Assembly: GCA_944326355.1 (NCBI GenBank) | Contig: CALVDO010000006.1 | Span: 80,163 to 123,220 of the forward strand | DNA length: 43,058 nt | Reading direction: 5' to 3' | Source of the DNA: an uncultured Bacteroidales bacterium | Lineage (GTDB): Bacteria > Bacteroidota > Bacteroidia > Bacteroidales > UBA932 | In this document: piece after piece, positions 15,456-23,553 of the stretch | Layout of the letters: each line of letters opens with the position of its first letter | Numbering within the stretch: the first letter of the stretch is position 1 | The notes under the pieces: model-generated | Told to the model about the DNA's origin: nothing | Database searches by the model: none | The model's input: the letters and a program-made list of their open reading frames with translations, nothing else | Translations under genes and position numbers: made by a program

Positions 15456-15949
15456 GAATCCAAACGTTTTAATGCGCCGGAAAGATTTTCGGAAACGACA
15501 TCCCTCCAGTCTTCACCGTCAGACTCACTGTTTGACCCATCGGAGAATTCAGTGAAAAAGCCGATCTTATTTTCACCGATCTCGACAGAAACGAGATTCT
15601 CACCATTGGAAAAATCAAGCACTATCGTTCCGTAAGGAGTAGGAACAATATCGTCCTCATCCAAATACGACAATGTCTTCTGGTCAATCTTCTTCAAAAA
15701 AGCTATGGCAGTCGTATATGTGGCAATATCCGGAACTGACGCTCCATATCCATCCCAATCCTGAGGAAGGTTGACAAGCGCAGACAGACGCTGGCTCAGA
15801 GCATCATAAACTACCGGGCTGGTGTAGGCAAAAACATCGACACTCTGATACGCAGACGGCATGACATCATTTGAACTGATGTCAACAGGAGCATTCAACG
15901 GCATCATCATGCTCGGTATCGCTCCAAAATATGCCAGAATATTGCTCAT
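15443..15949 (-). CDS. Second gene of the accessory cassette, NWDGYG-type protein
   Basis: A 168-aa acidic protein. The recognisable part is LVNLPQDWDGYGASVPDIATYTTAIAFLKKI, followed by a beta region (PTPYGTIVLDFSNGENLVSVEIGENKIGFFTEF). The motif L-P-x-[ND]-WDGYG/DG near the N-terminus of a small alpha/beta protein is one I recall from sporadically distributed, uncharacterised proteins. It overlaps the first cassette gene by the four bases ATGA and the third gene by 13 bases, so the three are translationally coupled. Function unknown. Confidence 0.6.
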   Translation of the reverse strand: MSNILAYFGAIPSMMMPLNAPVDISSNDVMPSAYQSVDVFAYTSPVVYDALSQRLSALVNLPQDWDGYGASVPDIATYTTAIAFLKKIDQKTLSYLDEDDIVPTPYGTIVLDFSNGENLVSVEIGENKIGFFTEFSDGSNSESDGEDWRDVVSENLSGALKRLDSCQK

Positions 15950-16755
15950 ATCAAATTTATCTTTTTGCAGACGTCTTCTGCCAATATGGCTTCCAGTGTT
16001 TCTTTGTTCATTTTATGCGCATAATCCATATTCTCACGAAACGCAGGAAGGTCGAGAAGGGAATCAAAGAGAAGAACCTCAGACTCAGGAATGACAAAAG
16101 TTATGCTATGTATAATCGTTATCAGCTTATTGCTGTTGATCAAGTCACTGACATTGACAGAAATTCTGTCAAGATACGTCCTCTTATTATGCGTCTTGTC
16201 AAGATTCAGAGCATAGTCCAAAATCGTGGAACCGAAAATGTCTTTCGGCAGATACTTCGACTCCCTAAAAATCAATCCGGCATCATATCCGTTGCCGTCC
16301 TCCCACACAAACTCATCCAGATATTGCAAACTATAAGCCAAAATAAATTTGGACTCCACCTCGCTGATTATCTTCGCATCGCTGACTACTCCATCTATAA
16401 ATTTCGTCCAGCCCTCATATTTCAACGAATGGAACGAAAAGAAAAATCTGTTGTACTCATTCTGAGCCAAAATGGCTTTCGATGTTTTACCAGCATCAAA
16501 CCCCACCATTTTAAAGCCCGTATTGTTTGTAACCTTTAATTCCGCATTGATTATCGGCCCAATCTTCATCTGGACCTGATTGGCCGGAGAGAACTGCTGA
16601 TACCTGTCCTTCAGGGCTCCGGACAACAGCTTCTGATAGCCATCCGGTCTCATAATCTTTGACCCCAAGAAAAAAGTCACAGTTGCCTCTTTTATGGAAT
16701 GCGACCCAGAACAAGGCTTCAAAGAATTTAATGACGGCATAATCAGATCAATCAT
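15946..16755 (-). CDS. TIGR04255-like protein, first gene of the accessory cassette
   Basis: A 269-aa protein resembling the TIGR04255 family, whose members are scattered across bacteria and have no known function. Supporting stretches are LKDRYQQFSPANQVQMKIGP, then TGFKMVGFDAGKTSKAILAQNEYNRFFFSF and YEGWTKFIDGV, which follow the family order as I remember it. It has its own consensus promoter ending 12 bases before the ATG and four 11-bp repeats just upstream, so it is expressed independently of the tail operon. Lower GC than neighbouring phage genes suggests recent gain. Candidate moron or defence module; family assignment is from memory and should be treated as probable. Confidence 0.6.
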   Translation of the reverse strand: MIDLIMPSLNSLKPCSGSHSIKEATVTFFLGSKIMRPDGYQKLLSGALKDRYQQFSPANQVQMKIGPIINAELKVTNNTGFKMVGFDAGKTSKAILAQNEYNRFFFSFHSLKYEGWTKFIDGVVSDAKIISEVESKFILAYSLQYLDEFVWEDGNGYDAGLIFRESKYLPKDIFGSTILDYALNLDKTHNKRTYLDRISVNVSDLINSNKLITIIHSITFVIPESEVLLFDSLLDLPAFRENMDYAHKMNKETLEAILAEDVCKKINLI

Positions 16756-16766
16756 ATTTGCGCCAA

Positions 16767-16796
16767 CAAAGATATAAATTTATTTTCATCTTCAAT
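16767..16796 (-). promoter_or_regulatory. Promoter of the accessory cassette
   Basis: Minus-strand TTG (16793-16795) and TATCTTTG (16767-16774) with an 18-base spacer. The -7 box ends 11 bases before the ATG at 16755, so the mRNA leader would be only a few bases. Confidence 0.7.
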
Positions 16797-16798
16797 CA

Positions 16799-16842
16799 CT
16801 TTGCGTTGACTTTGTAAATACTTTGTCAATAATTTGTCAAAA
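16799..16842. repeat. Four tandem 11-bp repeats, probable operator
   Basis: Four direct repeats in exact 11-bp register: CTTTGCGTTGA (16799), CTTTGTAAATA (16810), CTTTGTCAATA (16821), ATTTGTCAAAA (16832). The phase places each unit on the same face of the helix. They abut the -33 element of the cassette promoter. Two units of the same repeat occur at 38121-38142 in the lysogeny switch region, with 18 of 20 bases identical across the best-matching stretch. Confidence 0.65.
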
Positions 16843-16865
16843 CCGCAGAGCCCGTCACGGCCTCA

Positions 16866-17303
16866 TCATTCCAAAGTGACATCAATGCTGTAGCCAGTCC
16901 AGCCGCCGAAAATCGTGTTCTCAGGGACCACATCAGCCGAGGTCAGCGACAGCCCCGCGAGCAGCCCGCAGGAGGTGGTGTCATCCGCCAGTTTCGTCAG
17001 CACATCGGAAGCAATCTTCTCCAGCCGTCCGAAGAGCTCGTCCTCGGCTTCAGGAGAAGAGGCCGGGCCGAGATCCTTGGCCAGAACGAAGAATGCGAGG
17101 GAGATGCTGTCGCGATGCCTGTCGGAATTTCCGTCCTGATGCAGTTCCGGACGGGCTATCAGAACCTGATCGCCGGACAGTCTCGCCAGACGGGAGGTGG
17201 CGTCCGCCTGAGACGCCACACGCACAGGGACGACCTCATAGCCAGGCAGGCTGAAGCCCCTCAGATACTCATTTGCGCGATGCAGCCTTTCTAATCTTTT
17301 CAT
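16866..17303 (-). CDS. Tail-terminator/completion candidate
   Basis: A 145-aa protein at the end of the head-to-tail gene block, overlapping the previous gene by 35 bases. The middle (RHRDSISLAFFVLAKDLGPA) and the final GGWTGYSIDVTLE resemble a small Bacteroidales phage structural family I recall between portal and tape measure. Length and position would fit a tail-terminator or tail-completion protein, but this is inference from gene order. Confidence 0.5.
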   Translation of the reverse strand: MKRLERLHRANEYLRGFSLPGYEVVPVRVASQADATSRLARLSGDQVLIARPELHQDGNSDRHRDSISLAFFVLAKDLGPASSPEAEDELFGRLEKIASDVLTKLADDTTSCGLLAGLSLTSADVVPENTIFGGWTGYSIDVTLE

Positions 17304-18174
17304 TTCGACGGTTCTCCTTATAATTTGTCCACATCAGAGAGAAGATGGTGAAAAGCGGCTCCTCATCCACCCGCTCGATGTTCCCCACGGTCTGATCTCT
17401 CGCAATCTGCACCAGCAGGTCGTTCCAGTTGAACGAGATCCCGCCGCCTGAGTCCACGCCTCCGGCAAACATCTTCGACATGTCGACGCTCTCACCGTCA
17501 ATAGTGACAGATCCGCTCTGCAGATACTTCAGGCAGGAGGCGAACCACATCATGATGAGATTCTTCTGCCACACGGGAATGCCCGACACAGTCCTGACGT
17601 CATCCGCCATCGTTGCATTGTCCAGCTTCCGCACCCTTCTTCCGGCACGATTAGGAGTCCCGCAGCGGCGACGGTACAGGATGGCCACGCACTCGTCGAG
17701 ATCATCGAGACTCTTCGAGCGGAAAAATGAGTCCAGCGAGGCGGCGGCATGGCGGAACTCTCCGAAAGTGAGGTTCTGGAGAAGATCTGCCGGGCCGGTC
17801 AGGAGCCGGCCGAATCTGCCCCTGACCTCCGGCAGGGGGTTGGTCACAGCATAGTACGATAGTCTGACCTGCCGACCTTCCCCTTCTTCCTCAAACATGA
17901 ATTCCAGACACTGCTCACACAGCCTGTACACATTTTCAGCCAATTTCCTCGCACGCACGGGACGGCTTCTGTGGAGCACGCTCTCCTTCAATGAGCGGCG
18001 GATGCCCAAAAGATGATACAGCACCCTCACATTGAACTCCAGAGGGGACGCCCCGTCACGGACACACCTGTCGTAAGTCCTGAACACGAAACGCACCTGC
18101 TCCGGAGACATCTCGTCCCACGAAGAGGGTATCAGCACCTTCCTGCCGGTGCCATGTATCTCGATTTCAGTCAT
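17269..18174 (-). CDS. Conserved phage protein, possible tail-assembly chaperone
   Basis: A 301-aa mostly helical protein beginning MTEIEIHGTGRKVLIPSSWDEMSPEQVRFVF, a start typical of Bacteroidales phage proteins found between the portal and tape measure. It has a Gly-rich central break (FAGGVDSGGGISFNW) and a basic C-terminus. It is joined by ATGA to the preceding gene. The WDEMSPEQ start and its position suggest tail assembly or a connector function; no catalytic motif is visible. Confidence 0.5.
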   Translation of the reverse strand: MTEIEIHGTGRKVLIPSSWDEMSPEQVRFVFRTYDRCVRDGASPLEFNVRVLYHLLGIRRSLKESVLHRSRPVRARKLAENVYRLCEQCLEFMFEEEGEGRQVRLSYYAVTNPLPEVRGRFGRLLTGPADLLQNLTFGEFRHAAASLDSFFRSKSLDDLDECVAILYRRRCGTPNRAGRRVRKLDNATMADDVRTVSGIPVWQKNLIMMWFASCLKYLQSGSVTIDGESVDMSKMFAGGVDSGGGISFNWNDLLVQIARDQTVGNIERVDEEPLFTIFSLMWTNYKENRRNEKIRKAASRK

Positions 18175-19094
18175 TGAGTCGTGAAATATTTTTTGCGCGG
18201 ATCATTCTCCGGCAGCAGGGGAAAGTCCTCATAAGGATTCCGGCCGCCGCTCATCATCTCCACTATCTCGGCCTCGGCGTCCTCCATCTGCGTAGAGAGC
18301 TTCAGCAGATACCAGTCGATCTCGTCGGTGGTCGCGGTCTTGCTCTCCCTGTTGCCCTGATAGGACGGGGCGAAACGCCTGGCCACAGACAGAGGGAACA
18401 CATCAAGCGACCATCTCTGCACCGCCGTCTTCAGTGCGCCGAGCACGGCGTACTCACGCAGCAGCTCCGACATGGCGGCGTCCGGATTCTCAAGCGCGGC
18501 CGATATTCCGTCAGCGCCCACGAGCTTCACGAGCTTCCGCCTCTGCACCGACATGATCAGAGGCAGGAGCATGTGGAAGCAATAATAGCTCCTGTCCACA
18601 GGGAACACGGCTTCAAGCTGGTCAAGAGTCCTGACAACACATCCGGTCTTCAGAGGATTCCGCGACCACTCCGGCCACGATTCCGCCAGATAGGAATAGA
18701 GCGAATCCATCGCCCTGTAATATCTCTCAAGCTGCTCCCTGTCATCCCTGTCTATCATCCACTCGAAAGGCACCTTCTCGTTGTCATCGGTCTTGATCTT
18801 GCGCCCGGTGTCCTCGTGACTGACGAGATTGGCCTTCGAGAAATTGCATACGGCAAGACACGCGACCGGCATCCGGACAAGCGACAGGAAATGGGCGTCA
18901 TCCGGAGTCTCCTTCGCATACTCGTCCTCCGCCTTCTTCATCACGTCCGCGCCGACGAGATCCGACACCACGGAGACAGCATGATCCACTTCCGAAGCCA
19001 CAGACTCATACCTGGTGCTGGCGTAGAAGATGCCCGTCAGCTCGTACAGCTCTCGAGAGCCGTTGTTGTCCTTATTGAAAAGCATGTCTGTCAC
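18171..19094 (-). CDS. DUF6712-like phage structural protein
   Basis: A 307-aa protein directly downstream of the portal gene, overlapping it by four bases. It has an N-terminal MLFNKDNNGSRELYELTGIFYAS and a central VARRFAPSYQGNRESK. Proteins of this size and place in Bacteroidales phages are usually annotated as DUF6712, a structural family of unknown role, perhaps a head-tail adaptor. That family name is from memory. No membrane segment or enzyme motif. Confidence 0.5.
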   Translation of the reverse strand: MTDMLFNKDNNGSRELYELTGIFYASTRYESVASEVDHAVSVVSDLVGADVMKKAEDEYAKETPDDAHFLSLVRMPVACLAVCNFSKANLVSHEDTGRKIKTDDNEKVPFEWMIDRDDREQLERYYRAMDSLYSYLAESWPEWSRNPLKTGCVVRTLDQLEAVFPVDRSYYCFHMLLPLIMSVQRRKLVKLVGADGISAALENPDAAMSELLREYAVLGALKTAVQRWSLDVFPLSVARRFAPSYQGNRESKTATTDEIDWYLLKLSTQMEDAEAEIVEMMSGGRNPYEDFPLLPENDPRKKYFTTQ

Positions 19095-20449
19095 TGGTTT
19101 TTGAGCCTGTCCGAAGAGGTGAGAGCCTCCTCCGACTGGATGGATTTATGATAAAATGCAAGCCTGAGATCCTTCCCCGGGAAATTGAATGCGATGGCCT
19201 GATTGAGCGGCTCCAGTATGGTCTGCGAGGCAATCTCCACATCCGAATGCAGGTACAGCTTGAAGGCATAGAGAAGCTCCGACCCTGACGCCAGCTTCCC
19301 GTTCACCATGATGTTCGAGAGGGATGGATGCAGCCCCATCCCGGAAGTGATGGCGGACACGGACGCCTCGGAGATCTTCAGCTGAGAGTCCACGAAGTCC
19401 TTGATCTTCTGGTCTACGGCCTCAATCTTCCATTCCGTGACATGTCCCATGTCATCCACGATGTCGATTGTGTGGAAGAACTTTCCCGCGTTCTCCTTGC
19501 CGGTGAGCACTTCCGTCATCGAGTCGAGCAGCTTCTTGGTGATCTGCCCGATCTCCTTCTCCACCTCGGCCTCCGACCAGTCCGGATGAGCATTGCGCAA
19601 GGCTTCCCGCCTGAAGTCCCAGTATGCCGATGTGGAATGTATGTGATAAGCCAGATTCAGACCGTTGTCCGTGACATACTTGAAGATAAGCGGAATCTCC
19701 GACCCTCTGACGATCCACCGCAGCGCTCCCCAGAACTGAGGGACGGAATAGAAGTCCCTTGCATAGGAATAGGTGCTGTTGTATGATGCGGACACGGCAT
19801 ACCGGCCGGGATTCTTCCTGTCATACACAGGGTAAGCCCTCGCGCCCGTAGTGGTGCAGTAGTTCTCAAAGTCCCCGACGATTATGTGCCTGACATCCGC
19901 CAGACGGCGCGTGTCGGTCCATTCCAGCCTCGCATTCTTCGCCGGGATATGCTCCAGATACGCGATCCGGGGCTCTCTCCCGATCCGGTGCCCTCGCGTA
20001 AGATGCACGGAGTTGAAAAATCCCTTCAGGTGCAGATAGTCGGTCATGCAGCCCTTGATGTAGGAGATGTGGTCCCAGCTTTCCAGCCACTCACGGATCT
20101 CGGGGTCGTCGGTCCACTCATGGGAGATCTCCCCGTCCCGGAACACGAGCCGGTTCAGGAACACGCCCTGACCGAACAGAAGTCCGATCTGCCTTTCGAT
20201 TATGCCGGGCACGAGATTGTTCTCGTCAACTATGTTCCGCAGGTGTGACGGGAGAAGGTTGTCGGGGCCGTATGGCACTATCCGGTAGCCGCCCACCTGC
20301 TGATGCCAGTTTTCCCAGTTCTGCCTCCCGGCAAAATTCACGAATGCGGACTCCACGCTGTTCCCGACATGGCTGGACAGCGTATAGACTCGGCCGTCAT
20401 CACAGTGCGCAGCGTATGAATGATCCGAAATTTTCTTGATTTCGCTCAT
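19091..20449 (-). CDS. Portal protein
   Basis: A 452-aa protein that would form the dodecameric ring through which DNA enters the capsid. Recognisable portal features are VPYGPDNLLPSHLRNIVDENNLVPGIIERQIGLLFGQG near residues 58-95 and the C-terminal half with ITSGMGLHPSLSNIMVNGKLASGSELLYAFKLYL, the family's helix-rich crown region. Length is normal for the Bacteroidetes-type portal. It follows a 90-aa gene by an ATGA overlap in an operon whose promoter lies at 20723-20753. Confidence 0.85.
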   Translation of the reverse strand: MSEIKKISDHSYAAHCDDGRVYTLSSHVGNSVESAFVNFAGRQNWENWHQQVGGYRIVPYGPDNLLPSHLRNIVDENNLVPGIIERQIGLLFGQGVFLNRLVFRDGEISHEWTDDPEIREWLESWDHISYIKGCMTDYLHLKGFFNSVHLTRGHRIGREPRIAYLEHIPAKNARLEWTDTRRLADVRHIIVGDFENYCTTTGARAYPVYDRKNPGRYAVSASYNSTYSYARDFYSVPQFWGALRWIVRGSEIPLIFKYVTDNGLNLAYHIHSTSAYWDFRREALRNAHPDWSEAEVEKEIGQITKKLLDSMTEVLTGKENAGKFFHTIDIVDDMGHVTEWKIEAVDQKIKDFVDSQLKISEASVSAITSGMGLHPSLSNIMVNGKLASGSELLYAFKLYLHSDVEIASQTILEPLNQAIAFNFPGKDLRLAFYHKSIQSEEALTSSDRLKNQ

Positions 20450-20718
20450 CTCAGTGTCACTTTTTCTCCGTTGAAAGTCATCAGAAGCGGCTGATAGAAC
20501 CTCCGGGCCTCCATCGTGTCAAGGTTCAGATACGCCTCGACCATTTCCGCGTCCCTGTGGTGCTCCTTCCGCTCCCTCTTCAGCAGCCTTGCGTGATGCA
20601 CGGCCACTATTCCCTCGCTCTTCCCCTCCGTCGAATTGTATGACATGAACGTGAAGCTGAAGCTCTTTCCCTCAGAGCTCAGCCTCCGCATCTCCTTCAG
20701 CGCGTCATACAGATCCAT
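20446..20718 (-). CDS. Small conserved protein at the head of the portal operon
   Basis: A 90-aa protein, MDLYDALKEMRRLSSEGKSF ... YQPLLMTFNGEKVTLR. I recall similar small proteins (FSFTFMSYNSTEGKS-type core) next to portal genes in Bacteroidales phages, with no function assigned. I start at the ATG at 20718; an upstream extension to 20823 would run through a promoter and a terminator. The -7 box of a perfect promoter ends only four bases before this ATG, so the transcript may begin at or within the first codons (leaderless). Confidence 0.6.
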   Translation of the reverse strand: MDLYDALKEMRRLSSEGKSFSFTFMSYNSTEGKSEGIVAVHHARLLKRERKEHHRDAEMVEAYLNLDTMEARRFYQPLLMTFNGEKVTLR

Positions 20719-20722
20719 GACG

Positions 20723-20753
20723 CAAAGATACCCAGCCCCTTCGCCAGTCCAAA
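20723..20753 (-). promoter_or_regulatory. Promoter of the portal operon
   Basis: Minus-strand TTTG (20750-20753) and TATCTTTG (20723-20730) with exactly 19 bases between: the best promoter match in the window. It lies between a double terminator and the ATG at 20718. Confidence 0.8.
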
Positions 20754-20757
20754 GGAC

Positions 20758-20781
20758 AAAAAAGGCAGCCCGAAGGCCGCC
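20758..20781 (-). terminator. UUCG-loop terminator
   Basis: Minus-strand GGCGGCC-UUCG-GGCUGCC (20764-20781), 7 bp with one G-U pair and a UUCG tetraloop, followed by six U's. Second of two terminators behind the membrane protein gene at 20858. Confidence 0.85.
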
Positions 20782-20792
20782 TGACACGCAAG

Positions 20793-20821
20793 AAAAAGCC
20801 CTGACATCATCGTGCCAGGGC
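20793..20821 (-). terminator. First of two tandem terminators
   Basis: Minus-strand GCCCTG / CAGGGC stem (20816-20821 with 20798-20803) followed by CTTTTTCTT. Together with the UUCG terminator it isolates the gene upstream from the portal operon. Confidence 0.65.
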
Positions 20822-20857
20822 ATATAAATTCATTTATTATAACCTATTCAAAATTTA

Positions 20858-21481
20858 TCACTTTATTTCTGGATGTCTGTCAAGATACCGATCCCTAAGA
20901 TCCAGCCCCATAAGTCTGATAACGGCAAACATCGAAACCCTCACCTCCTTCCTGTCGCCATTCTCGTCAGTAAAAGGGATTCTTTCAGGCTTATAATACA
21001 GATAATTTTTAATCTCATTAAACATCGGATGAGACATGTTGGCAAGCAATACGGACAATGCTTCATCCTCGACATCGAACGGCGTCTGCGGCTTCTTCTG
21101 CTCAAGTTCGGACAACAGGAATTCATAATTTTCGTCCATAGCCTTCTCAGCACCGGACTCTCTGAACAGATCCCGACCTATTTTCGTCATAGTCATAGGG
21201 CTGCATTTCCTTGCCAAAGAGTCTATCATTCCCTCATCAACATGCATTATCCACTTGGATATATCCGATACTTGTTCATTAATTGAATCGACTTTCGCCT
21301 CCATTCTAGACAGCCTGTCAATGTCATTTTTGCGGGCATCACATGGCAGAGAATCGACCTTTTTTCTTGAGTCTTCCAATTTCTTGAAATACCTGGACGC
21401 CCACCATGCGACAAGAGCGACAACAAGAATGACCCCCATAATAGGAAGTTTATCTAACAGCCAAGCCAAAACCGCATCCAT
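20858..21481 (-). CDS. Single-TM membrane protein with coiled coil (moron-like)
   Basis: A 207-aa protein with an N-terminal transmembrane helix (about residues 12-30, PIMGVILVVALVAWWASRYF), a coiled coil (about 32-80) and a cytoplasmic helical domain containing SPMTMTKIGRDLFRESGAEKAMDENYEFL, DVEDEALSVLLANM and FAVIRLMGLDLRDRYLDRHPEIK. I recall a scattered Bacteroidetes family with this layout and the final LPLRDxYLxxHPE motif, function unknown. It has its own promoter, tandem terminators behind it, and lower GC than the flanking terminase and portal genes. It is therefore an independent insertion in the head operon, likely expressed in the lysogen; immunity or host-trait roles are possible. 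Confidence 0.65.
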   Translation of the reverse strand: MDAVLAWLLDKLPIMGVILVVALVAWWASRYFKKLEDSRKKVDSLPCDARKNDIDRLSRMEAKVDSINEQVSDISKWIMHVDEGMIDSLARKCSPMTMTKIGRDLFRESGAEKAMDENYEFLLSELEQKKPQTPFDVEDEALSVLLANMSHPMFNEIKNYLYYKPERIPFTDENGDRKEVRVSMFAVIRLMGLDLRDRYLDRHPEIK

Positions 21482-21532
21482 GGTACAAAATCAGAAATAT
21501 TAGCAATCAATAGTCAGTCATTAATGACACTG

Positions 21533-21565
21533 CAAATGTAACAATTATTGTGCAACAATTGCAAA
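21533..21565 (-). promoter_or_regulatory. Promoter of the 207-aa membrane protein gene
   Basis: Minus-strand TTTG (21562-21565) and TACATTTG (21533-21540) with a 21-base spacer. Inside the spacer ATTGT-GCA-ACAAT forms a small palindrome that may bind a regulator. A 12-base palindrome GTCATTAATGAC lies in the predicted leader. Confidence 0.6.
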
Positions 21566-21699
21566 TCACCTTTCCCAAAACGGCCGATTATCAGCGGGAA
21601 ACGGACGGTTATAGGCTGGATGTCGTGAACATTTGCGGCGGTTGTCAGTCATGGTCAGCGCGTTGGCGCTGATTTCCGGAAAACTCGGTTTCATGCGGT

Positions 21700-21728
21700 A
21701 AAAAAAGAGCCCGGGCCGCCCTCTTTTT
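21700..21728 (-). terminator. Terminator after the large terminase gene
   Basis: A 7-bp stem AAAAGAG / CTCTTTT with GC-rich interior, followed on the minus strand by seven U's. It ends the terminase-containing operon. The rest of 21541-21777 has no gene. Confidence 0.7.
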
Positions 21729-21730
21729 CA

Positions 21731-21744
21731 TTTGCGATCGCAAA
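21731..21744. repeat. 14-bp perfect palindrome next to terminase gene
   Basis: TTTGCGATCGCAAA is self-complementary over all 14 bases and sits between the terminase stop and its terminator. It may be a protein-binding or packaging-related site; function unknown. Confidence 0.4.
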
Positions 21745-21777
21745 CGGTTCCGAAAGGTGAAATATGGCGAAAGGGAC

Positions 21778-23553
21778 TCAGCGGACGATGTCGAGATTGC
21801 CGGGGACGGCTGAGGCTCTGCGCTTTAACAGATCGCGCCATTCCTTTGTCATCACGAGATACTTGAAGGAGTCAGAGGGGTTGGTGGACTCCAGCGGGAG
21901 GCGAGATATTTCCAGCTTTTCGGACGATTTGTCCTTATGTGTCATGCCGTCTCGCACCCTCGTGCGTGCGTTCTCCAGAGAAAGCTTCAGAGGCTTGGCG
22001 GCAAAGGCGTCAATGCGCAGCTCAGGAAGGCGAGGCTCGGCGTCGGACATGAAGCGCAGCATGAAGTCATATTCCTCGGCCTGGCCGATGTTGCCCTGGC
22101 CGAGAGACATCAGATGCACATTCCAGCCGGTGGGGCGGCCGCTTCCGTCCCTCTCGATGGCACGCTTCAGCTCCGTGGCGTTGTCCTTCTTTATCTTCTT
22201 GTAGGCATTGCCCGCACGGTCATAGTACAGGTACACGACCCGGTTCTGCATCGGAGCGAAGTATGTCCGGAACTTCTCCGCCAGTTCCGGGATATGCTCC
22301 GGCGCAAGCGTATATATGAACTTCACCACGCGCAGGATGTCCCGGCCGACTCCGGGCTGCAGCTGAGCGACGGACATGGAGCACATGTTGCCGAAATCCA
22401 CTCCGAGGCGGAGAGGCCGGCCGACATCGAGATACTTCAGGACACGGCAGTCCTCGACTCCCATCAGGCTGACCTTGTCGTATGCAGACTCATTGATGCC
22501 GTCCCAATAGAAATGCCGTGCCGTCAGCGCGGCATAGAACCTGTCGCCGCTCTTGAGAGACGGACGCATGGACAGGATGGCCGTGTGCAGATCCGGCAGA
22601 TCTCCAGCCATCGCATCAGAAAACCATTCCGGCGTGAGGATGTCGGCATTCACATAGGAGGACGCCCTTATATAGAAGGTGTCCGCCTTCGGCAGCTTCC
22701 TCAGAGCGGCCCATCTCGTCCGCCACAGGTTGGCAGTCCGGAGCTTTGCCCGGCACTCCGAAAGATCCTCCATGCTTCCGGTCTTGAGCCAACGGTCTTT
22801 GGACGCGACATATTCGTGGGTGGCCTCATTGGCCACGAGCCCGGCACGGATGACGGTCAGGACTGTGGCCATGTCCATATTGGCCGCCTGCTTCTGAAGC
22901 CACGCATACTCCCCGATGTGGGACGGGTCGGCGACGTCGGAAGTGAACAGGACTCCGCGATAGAAGACGCTGTCTCCGTATTGCTGGCTGTAGCCTCTGA
23001 CGGCCTTCAGAAGATTGGCGATCTTGGTCTCCTTGAAATATTTTGCCTCGTCGCCGAAGACGAAGACATAGGACGCCCCGGCCAGTGAGGACGGGCGGTC
23101 GAGGCTGCCGAAACGGATGTTGAGCCCGGTGAAGAATATGATTGTCCTCCGGTAGGAGACCAGCCTGTTAAAGGGCTTCCAGAAATGCGGGCGCAGCCAT
23201 TCCGGAAGATCCTCCTTCTCCTTGTCGGTGAACGACGGGGGCTCTTTCTCTATGACATAATGGATGTCCTCGCGGAAGCCCTTGCGCTCCAGTCCCTCAA
23301 GCACGGACGGGAGGACATTGGCCGTGAGATTGCTGAAGGTGTCGGCCACCCACACGACAGGCGCTCCGGGCATGTCGTACATCAGGTCGATGAGCCTCTC
23401 CACCTGTATGTCCGTAGTCTTGGCGGACCCTCTTCCGAGCTCGCAGTAAGTCTTGCGCGCGCCAACCAGAGCCACCAGCTGCGCAAACTTGTTCTGATAC
23501 TGCACATCGGCCGAGAGGGTGCGCTGCTCATTGACTTTCTTCCGATGTGACAT
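21778..23553 (-). CDS. terL: Terminase large subunit
   Basis: A 591-aa packaging motor: ATPase plus nuclease that cuts and pumps phage DNA into the prohead. Walker A GRGSAKTT is at about residues 40-47, Walker B VFVFGDEA at about 162-170, and the nuclease domain starts with LRLGVDFGNM near 378. The start is the ATG at 23553; six bases of in-frame sequence upstream begin with TTG. It overlaps the small-terminase candidate by 26 bases. Motifs and length are as expected for the family. Confidence 0.93.
   Translation of the reverse strand: MSHRKKVNEQRTLSADVQYQNKFAQLVALVGARKTYCELGRGSAKTTDIQVERLIDLMYDMPGAPVVWVADTFSNLTANVLPSVLEGLERKGFREDIHYVIEKEPPSFTDKEKEDLPEWLRPHFWKPFNRLVSYRRTIIFFTGLNIRFGSLDRPSSLAGASYVFVFGDEAKYFKETKIANLLKAVRGYSQQYGDSVFYRGVLFTSDVADPSHIGEYAWLQKQAANMDMATVLTVIRAGLVANEATHEYVASKDRWLKTGSMEDLSECRAKLRTANLWRTRWAALRKLPKADTFYIRASSYVNADILTPEWFSDAMAGDLPDLHTAILSMRPSLKSGDRFYAALTARHFYWDGINESAYDKVSLMGVEDCRVLKYLDVGRPLRLGVDFGNMCSMSVAQLQPGVGRDILRVVKFIYTLAPEHIPELAEKFRTYFAPMQNRVVYLYYDRAGNAYKKIKKDNATELKRAIERDGSGRPTGWNVHLMSLGQGNIGQAEEYDFMLRFMSDAEPRLPELRIDAFAAKPLKLSLENARTRVRDGMTHKDKSSEKLEISRLPLESTNPSDSFKYLVMTKEWRDLLKRRASAVPGNLDIVR

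Noticed and set aside
16799..16842. DnaA boxes in the 11-bp repeats
   Set aside because: On the minus strand they read TTATTGACA or TATTTACA, near but not matching TTATNCACA; the regular 11-bp period fits an operator better.
18174..19151. 325-codon plus-strand frame
   Set aside because: Opposite the DUF6712-like gene, His/Arg-rich with no domain features; a shadow of the real minus-strand gene.
21937..23088. 383-codon open frame on the plus strand
   Set aside because: Lies entirely opposite the terminase large subunit, whose motifs are clear; the long frame is a by-product of GC-rich codons.
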